A stretch of DNA of 64,000 bases, taken from Planctomycetota bacterium. Lineage in GTDB: Bacteria > Planctomycetota > Phycisphaerae > Phycisphaerales > UBA1924. The notes under the pieces are model-generated. The model was not told the origin of the DNA. It worked only from the letters and a program-made list of their open reading frames with translations, and searched no databases. A program made the position numbers and the translations under genes. Positions 58,860-64,000 of the stretch are shown here, piece by piece. Numbering within the stretch: the first letter of the stretch is position 1; each line of letters starts with the position of its first letter. The stretch is from the NCBI GenBank assembly GCA_963204725.1, contig CAUJHH010000072.1:1-64000 (forward strand), given 5' to 3'.

Positions 58860-61616
58860 ATGCACACGCCCGATCCCTACGAACTCGTGACCGGCGCGCT
58901 CGACGAGGTTGCCTCCGGGCCCCACGCCGCCGCCCGCGATCTGGCCGGATCACTCGCCGCTCTCTGCGCCGGAGCGTCCGGTCCCGGCGCGAGCGATCGT
59001 GACCCAGCCGAAGCCCGACGACTCATCGGCGCGCGCACGACCAGCGATCTCCTCGCCATGATTCGCTACCTCACGGTGCGCTTCCACCTCCTGAACAACG
59101 CGGAGAAGGCCACCATCACGCGCATCAACAGGGAACGCGAGCTCGCCGAGACCTTCGAGCGTCCGCGCGCCGAGTCCATCGCCGAGGGGCTCCTCACCAT
59201 CGCCCGCGCCGGTCTCACCGCCGATCAGTCGCTCTCGCTCCTGAACAAGCTCGACATCCAGCCCACGCTGACCGCCCATCCGACCGAGTCCCGTCGGCGC
59301 AGCCTCCAGCTCATGCTCCGCGAGGTCTCGGAGCTCATCGGCACGAGCCAGAGCGATCGCGCCTCGCCGGTGCAGCGCCGCGCCGCCGAGTCGCGTCTCC
59401 GCCAGGTCGCCACCATGCTCCTCCTGACCGACGAAGTGCGGGCCCGCCGCCTGAGTGTGCTCGACGAGGTGCGCAACGGTCTCCACTTCCTCACGGGCTC
59501 CATCTGGGACTCGGTTCCGCTGCTCGCACGCGACCTTGTCGACGGCCTCCGGGGCATCCACGGCGACGCCGCAAGCCACATCACCATCGCGCACCTCCCC
59601 CCCCTGCTTCGCTACCGAACCTGGATCGGTGGCGACCGGGATGGCAATCCGCGCGTTACCAGCGACGCCACGCGCGAGGCCCTCGCCATGCTCGCCAGCT
59701 CCGCCCGCGCGAAGTTCGCGTTCGAGCTCGAACGCCTGCGTCAGGAGCTCAGCGTCTCCGACCGGCGCTGCCACGTTCCGAAGTCTCTCTGGGAGTCGAT
59801 CGCGCGGGACGCCGCCTTCGACGCGCCCGACGCCGACATCCGCTCCCACGCGAGCCACGAGCCCTTCCGCCTCCGCATCCTCCAGATCATGGCACGAGTG
59901 CGCCGCGATCCCTCGTACGCCGCCGGGCTGCTCATCTCCGACCTCGAGGAGATCGTCGAGTGCCTCCACGCCGTCGGTCTCGGCACCTGCGCCGACGAAG
60001 GGCCCCTCGCCACACTGATCTACCGCGTCCGCGTCTTCGGCCTCCATATGGCCAGCCTCGACATCCGCCAGCACTCGGCCGTCCACGAACGCGCCGTCGC
60101 CGAGCTGCTCCGTGTCAGCGCGGTCAGCGACTCCTACGAGTCGCTCGACGAATCCGCTCGCATGGCGGTCCTGCGCTCCGAACTCGCAAGCCCGAGGCCG
60201 CTCCTGCCGCCCGGCGCAACGCTCTCACCCGAGACCGCGGAGCTGATGGCCGTGCTCCGCGTCGTCGCCGAAGCGAAGGCGACCGAGCCCGATTCGGTGC
60301 AGGCGTACGTCGTCTCCATGACCCACGCACCCAGCGACCTGCTCGAGGTCCTGCTGCTCATGAAGGAAGTCGGCCTCTATCGATCCGGCACATCGCCGGA
60401 TGCTCCCGCCACCAGCGGCCTCGATGTCGTTCCACTGCTTGAGACGATCGATGATCTGAAGCGAGGTCCGGAACTGCTCGAGACACTCTTCGCCGAGCCC
60501 GCCTTCATGGCGCACCTCCGCGCCCGCGGCCGGAAGGAAACCTGCGACGCCACGCCATTCATCGAGATCATGCTCGGCTACTCCGACTCCAACAAGGACG
60601 GCGGCTTCCTCATGGCCAACGTCGCGCTCCGCGAAGCCCAGGAGAGCATCGGAAACGCCTGCGCCGGCCAGGGCGTCGCCTTCCGCCTCTTCCACGGTCG
60701 AGGCGGCACCGTCGGTCGTGGCGGCGGCCGCGCCAACCGCGCCATCCTCTCCATGCCCCTCCCCGCGCACAACGGACGCATCCGCTTCACCGAGCAGGGC
60801 GAGGTCATCTCCTTCCGCTACGGCGTCCCCGCCATCGCCAAGCGCCACCTTGAGCAGATCGTCAGCGCCATGATCGTCTCCGCCCAACAGGGAGGCGTCG
60901 TCGGCAAGGGAGCCGAGCCCTCGCGCCCCGACGGCGCGAGCGGTCTCATCGACAAGATGGCCGAACGCTCCATGCTCGCCTACCGCGCGCTCATCGAGGA
61001 CCCTCGGTTCTGGCCATGGTTCATGGCCGCCAGCCCTGTCCAGCACATCGGCGGCTTGCCGATCGCCTCCCGCCCCGTCGCCCGCACCGGGGGCGACCTC
61101 ACGTTCGACTCCCTCCGCGCCATCCCGTGGGTCTTCTCATGGATCCAGATGCGCTACCTCGCTCCTTCGTGGTACGGTCTCGGCGCCGCCTTCGATGCGA
61201 TGAGCCCCTCCGAACTCGCGTGGTGCCGCACGGCCTATCAGGAGTGGCCCTTCTTCCAGACCGTGATCGACAACGCGCAGCGCGAGATGGCCCGGGCCCG
61301 CCTTGAGACTTCACGCTTCTACGCGAAGGAGCACGAGCACGGCGAGGCCCTGCACGACCTGCTCGAGCGTGACTTCAACGCCGCCCGCGCCGCGATCCTC
61401 TCCATCACCGGCCAGTCCTACCTCCTGGAGAGCGAGCCCGTGATCGCCCGCGCCATCGACGCCCGCAACCCGTGGACGGATGTCCTGAATCTCGCGCAGG
61501 TCGAACTCCTCCGCCGCGCCCGCGACGAGTCCTCAACCGAAGACCCGGAGCAGCTCCAGCAGGCGATCTACGCCAGCATCAACGCCATCGCCGCCGCCAT
61601 GCAGTCCACCGGCTGA
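58860..61616 (+). CDS. ppc: Phosphoenolpyruvate carboxylase
   Basis: Makes oxaloacetate from phosphoenolpyruvate and bicarbonate, replenishing the TCA cycle. The 918-residue protein has the catalytic histidine motif LTAHPTESRRR (about residue 140), 'GGDRDGNPRVT' (about 260), the GYSDSNKDGG motif (about 575) and FHGRGGTVGRGGGR (about 615), all conserved in bacterial PEPC. The C-terminus ends MQSTG, close to the usual NTG. The ATG at 58860 is the first after a TTG, with a poor SD. Its 3' neighbour is the AT-rich HEPN island. Confidence 0.93.
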   Translation: MHTPDPYELVTGALDEVASGPHAAARDLAGSLAALCAGASGPGASDRDPAEARRLIGARTTSDLLAMIRYLTVRFHLLNNAEKATITRINRERELAETFERPRAESIAEGLLTIARAGLTADQSLSLLNKLDIQPTLTAHPTESRRRSLQLMLREVSELIGTSQSDRASPVQRRAAESRLRQVATMLLLTDEVRARRLSVLDEVRNGLHFLTGSIWDSVPLLARDLVDGLRGIHGDAASHITIAHLPPLLRYRTWIGGDRDGNPRVTSDATREALAMLASSARAKFAFELERLRQELSVSDRRCHVPKSLWESIARDAAFDAPDADIRSHASHEPFRLRILQIMARVRRDPSYAAGLLISDLEEIVECLHAVGLGTCADEGPLATLIYRVRVFGLHMASLDIRQHSAVHERAVAELLRVSAVSDSYESLDESARMAVLRSELASPRPLLPPGATLSPETAELMAVLRVVAEAKATEPDSVQAYVVSMTHAPSDLLEVLLLMKEVGLYRSGTSPDAPATSGLDVVPLLETIDDLKRGPELLETLFAEPAFMAHLRARGRKETCDATPFIEIMLGYSDSNKDGGFLMANVALREAQESIGNACAGQGVAFRLFHGRGGTVGRGGGRANRAILSMPLPAHNGRIRFTEQGEVISFRYGVPAIAKRHLEQIVSAMIVSAQQGGVVGKGAEPSRPDGASGLIDKMAERSMLAYRALIEDPRFWPWFMAASPVQHIGGLPIASRPVARTGGDLTFDSLRAIPWVFSWIQMRYLAPSWYGLGAAFDAMSPSELAWCRTAYQEWPFFQTVIDNAQREMARARLETSRFYAKEHEHGEALHDLLERDFNAARAAILSITGQSYLLESEPVIARAIDARNPWTDVLNLAQVELLRRARDESSTEDPEQLQQAIYASINAIAAAMQSTG

Positions 61617-61677
61617 TCGACGCGCGCAGGTGCACCTGACCGCTACGCGCACGTTCGACAGGGATGCGCACGAGCAG

Positions 61678-61704
61678 TTGGCATGCCGTGTTCTGTAGTA
61701 TAAT
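61678..61704 (+). promoter_or_regulatory. Sigma-70-like promoter of the AT-rich island
   Basis: TTGGCA at 61678-61683 and a perfect TATAAT at 61699-61704 are 15 bases apart, slightly short of the ideal 17 but convincing. They lie 100 bases upstream of the HEPN gene and mark the start of the AT-rich segment. Just before it, CAGGTGCACCTG at 61627-61638 is a perfect 12-base palindrome that could be an operator. Confidence 0.6.
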
Positions 61705-61804
61705 ACCGCGATGACAGCGCAACAGCCACAATGGATGCATGGCCTACGTGTTATAGCAAGTGTAGTATCTCTACGGAAATGATCATGAATCAGGATCGGA
61801 ATAA

Positions 61805-62767
61805 ATGATAAGTGTAATGTCAATAGACAGATGCATTGTTGATAAACATATCTCGCTGTTATACCCGAATATTATGCTCGCTGAGCCCGTTGTTGACGTG
61901 ATGGAGGGGATCAAAATCCGTCGGGCTACCGACGAAGAGGCAGTTCTCTTGCATCATGTGCTGCTACAACACACCGGGCTCTGCCATCACAAGTGGCTTG
62001 TAAGTGCATTGGAAGGCGCAGCCAATGAATGGATAGATGATGGCGTAAGCACCATTGTATGTAGCATGGAAATCGCGAAGCGATACTACGTATCGGACAT
62101 GCCACTCGTAGCAACCGAGAGCGCAACTACACGATATTCGCACCGTCTGCTCGAGGCGTCGTCTCTGGTTGGTAGAGCAGTTGAAACCCTGTTTGCAGTG
62201 CAAAACAATGGCAAACTAGTGATGGACCCATCGCTAGCATCGATTGATGCATATGCACAATTCGACAGGCGCCCATTCATTCGAGTCGATTCGGACTATG
62301 CCAAGCAAGTGCGGCATTTGCGTAGTTTGCTGGATAAGCATGTAACAAGGGATTCATTATTCAGTTATGCGATGTCGCTATGGTACAATCAGCGGCTTAT
62401 GCCTCGGGCGCACATGTGGTCACTCTTGAGCCACATATCCATCTTGGAGTTGCTGCTGTTTGAAGACTCCCGTGGTGCCGGAAGGATGGCTGAGATGGTC
62501 GCTTGCCGTGTAGATTTGTGGTCTGAGCGCATGAGGCAAGGTATTAGCTATGCGCAATTTGGTTGTTCGTCGAGCGAAGCATGGATGCATTTGTACAAGA
62601 TACGTAATGCTATTGCGCATGGCAAAATGATAGGTAACAAGAATCCAGATATTCTGAAAGTGGGACCAATGGAGCGGTGTGTGGAATTCGTGCAGGATGT
62701 GGTGCGCCGCATCCTGGTGCAGGGATTGGAGGAACCGCCGTTGTTGCTTGCTCTCAGGCGTTGCTAA
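61805..62767 (+). CDS. HEPN-domain protein on an AT-rich island
   Basis: A 320-residue protein whose C-terminal part carries the HEPN motif 'LYKIRNAIAHGK': Arg267 and His272 form the RxxxxH pair used by HEPN RNases, preceded by helices like 'LLSHISILELLLFEDSRGAGRMAEMVACRVDLWSERM'. This layout is closest to the ApeA-like HEPN class found in defence and toxin systems. The gene is strikingly AT-rich compared with everything around it, has its own promoter-like sequence and no adjacent antitoxin. Role is inferred. ATGs at 61817 and 61874 are alternative starts; AGGA precedes 61805. Confidence 0.72.
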   Translation: MISVMSIDRCIVDKHISLLYPNIMLAEPVVDVMEGIKIRRATDEEAVLLHHVLLQHTGLCHHKWLVSALEGAANEWIDDGVSTIVCSMEIAKRYYVSDMPLVATESATTRYSHRLLEASSLVGRAVETLFAVQNNGKLVMDPSLASIDAYAQFDRRPFIRVDSDYAKQVRHLRSLLDKHVTRDSLFSYAMSLWYNQRLMPRAHMWSLLSHISILELLLFEDSRGAGRMAEMVACRVDLWSERMRQGISYAQFGCSSSEAWMHLYKIRNAIAHGKMIGNKNPDILKVGPMERCVEFVQDVVRRILVQGLEEPPLLLALRRC

Positions 62768-62798
62768 CATTCAGTGTTGCCGAGTCGAAAGGGCCGCC

Positions 62799-64000
62799 AT
62801 GCTTAGTATATGTCTTACTGTATGCGTGCTCGCGTCCGCCGATCCCCCGCCCGCCCCCGTCGGCGCGCTCCCCACGGAGCCGCAGATCCGCTGGCACGAG
62901 CGCGAGTTCTGCGGCTTCATCCACTTCACCACCAACACCTTCACCGACAAGGAGTGGGGGTTCGGCGACGAAACCCCCGAGATCTTCGATCCCACCGCTC
63001 TCGACACAGACCAGTGGGCACGCGTAGCGAAAGCCGCGGGCATGACCGGCCTGATCCTCACCGCCAAGCACCACGACGGCTTCTGTCTCTGGCCCTCCGC
63101 ATTCACCGAGCACTCGGTCAAGGCCAGCCCCTGGAAGGGCGGCACAGGCGACGTGGTGGGGGACCTCGCCAAATCGTGCGCCGGACAGAAGATCGGCTTC
63201 GGTATCTACCTCTCCCCCTGGGACCGCAACCACGCCCGCTACGGCTCGCCCGAATATGTCGCGTACTACCGCGCCCAGCTCCAGGAACTCATCGAGACCT
63301 ACGGACCCGTCTTCGAGGTCTGGCACGACGGCGCGAACGGCGGCGACGGTTTCTACGGCGGAGCCCGCGAGAGCCGCACCATCGACAAGACCTCCTACTA
63401 CGGCTGGCCCGCGACGTGGAACCTCGTCCATCACCTCGCCCCCGACGCGATCATCTTCAGCGATGTCGGGCCCGGCTGCCGCTGGGTCGGCAACGAGCGG
63501 GGCATCAGCTCAGAGACCTCATGGCAGACCATCACCGTCGATGGCATGATGCCCGGCATGGACGTCAAGCGACTCGATACCGGCGACCCGGCGGGCACGC
63601 GCTGGATCGGTGTTGAGGCCGACGTCTCCATCCGCCCCGGCTGGTTCTACCACGCCTCAGAGGACGACAAGATCAAGACCCCCGAGCAACTCATCGAGAT
63701 CTGGTACGCCTCTGTCGGACGCGGCGCGAACCTCCTCCTGAACATCCCGCCCGACCGCCGAGGCCTCATCCACGAGCACGACGCCGCCTCGCTGACCGAG
63801 TTCCGCAGCATCCTCGACCAGACCTTCGACGAAGACCTCACGCAGGGCGCACACATCTCCTCGGAGCACGTGCGCTCCGCCGCCGACGCTCGCTACGGGC
63901 CCGCCAATCTCCTCGACCGCGACCCGGAGACCTACTGGACAACGCCCGACGGCATCACTTCCGCCTCCGTCGTCCTCGATCTTCCCGAGCCCCGCACGCT
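62799..64000 (+). CDS. GH29 alpha-L-fucosidase, 3' end missing
   Basis: At least 400 residues; the window ends before the stop. After a short signal-like start (LSICLTVCVLASADPPP) the glycoside hydrolase family 29 domain runs from 'IRWHEREFCGFIHFTTNTFTDKEWGFGDE'. It includes 'GLILTAKHHDGFCLWPSAFTEHSVK', 'FGIYLSPWDRNHARYGSPEY' and 'FEVWHDGANGGDGFYGG', where Asp in VWHDG is the likely nucleophile. A possible galactose-binding-like (F5/8) domain begins near the end ('ADARYGPANLLDRDPETYWTTPDG'). It releases fucose from glycans outside the cell; marine polysaccharide use is typical of planctomycetes. The start codon region is AT-rich like the HEPN island. Confidence 0.85.
   Translation, partial: MLSICLTVCVLASADPPPAPVGALPTEPQIRWHEREFCGFIHFTTNTFTDKEWGFGDETPEIFDPTALDTDQWARVAKAAGMTGLILTAKHHDGFCLWPSAFTEHSVKASPWKGGTGDVVGDLAKSCAGQKIGFGIYLSPWDRNHARYGSPEYVAYYRAQLQELIETYGPVFEVWHDGANGGDGFYGGARESRTIDKTSYYGWPATWNLVHHLAPDAIIFSDVGPGCRWVGNERGISSETSWQTITVDGMMPGMDVKRLDTGDPAGTRWIGVEADVSIRPGWFYHASEDDKIKTPEQLIEIWYASVGRGANLLLNIPPDRRGLIHEHDAASLTEFRSILDQTFDEDLTQGAHISSEHVRSAADARYGPANLLDRDPETYWTTPDGITSASVVLDLPEPRT

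Overview
The window is a GC-rich bacterial chromosome segment, most likely from a planctomycete of the Phycisphaerae/Phycisphaerales type. The pointers are two secreted proteins ending in the tandem 'DILDFLDFLDAFG' GC-type dockerin, two PEP-CTERM-like proteins (VPAPSSLALL / VPAPGSLALL followed by an arginine-rich end), membrane proteins with an N-terminal 'CEGCGY..GL....CPECG' ribbon, lysine/alanine-rich histone-like tails on small proteins, and a lipid A enzyme (LpxI) that implies a Gram-negative envelope. This assignment is inference from gene content; no rRNA is present. Most long open frames on the opposite strand of real genes are high-GC shadows and were left out.

Layout. 0-9.5 kb: icd, a FIST-domain sensor, envelope proteins (SH3-like exported protein, TolC-type outer-membrane protein), a Sua5-type tRNA-modification enzyme and a DinB protein with a histone-like tail. 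9.5-20 kb: der GTPase, a 1021-residue secreted trypsin-like protease with P-domain and dockerin, a cyclodeaminase-like protein followed by two overlapping cysteine-cluster proteins, then small planctomycete-type unknowns and a tandem 8-bp repeat. 20-30 kb: lpxI, membrane proteins, tRNA-Cys, MoxR ATPase, an SDR, a three-gene set made of a secretin-like/coiled-coil exported protein, an ECF sigma factor and a membrane partner, and a second dockerin-bearing secreted protein with a papain-like Cys/His pair. 30-46 kb: prfB with a programmed +1 frameshift, hydrolases and transporters, a fatty-acid desaturase, an amino-acid permease, PEP-CTERM proteins, small zinc-ribbon proteins, GNAT enzymes, a secreted MsrB-MsrA fusion, an S41 protease and an SMR exporter. 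46-57 kb: S4-less TlyA-like methyltransferase, obg, PilZ, Fur-family regulator, rplU, two tandem TPR-sulfotransferases, single-domain asparaginase, Rieske oxygenase. 57-64 kb: zinc ribbon, a 58-residue Pmp3/YqaE peptide, a methyltransferase, ppc, an AT-rich island with a HEPN-domain gene, and the start of a GH29 alpha-L-fucosidase that runs off the window.

How it fits together. The core metabolic genes (icd, ppc, lpxI, prfB, der, obg, rplU) are dispersed single units rather than classical operons. Several exported proteins carry one of two C-terminal tags (GC-dockerin or PEP-CTERM), suggesting two parallel surface-sorting routes. The most foreign-looking piece is the AT-rich HEPN island at about 61.7-62.8 kb, which has its own strong promoter-like sequence and is the best candidate for an acquired defence gene. 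The most unusual expression signal is the prfB frameshift site, which uses UAA instead of UGA and lacks the usual Shine-Dalgarno-like stimulator but has a 7-bp hairpin just upstream.
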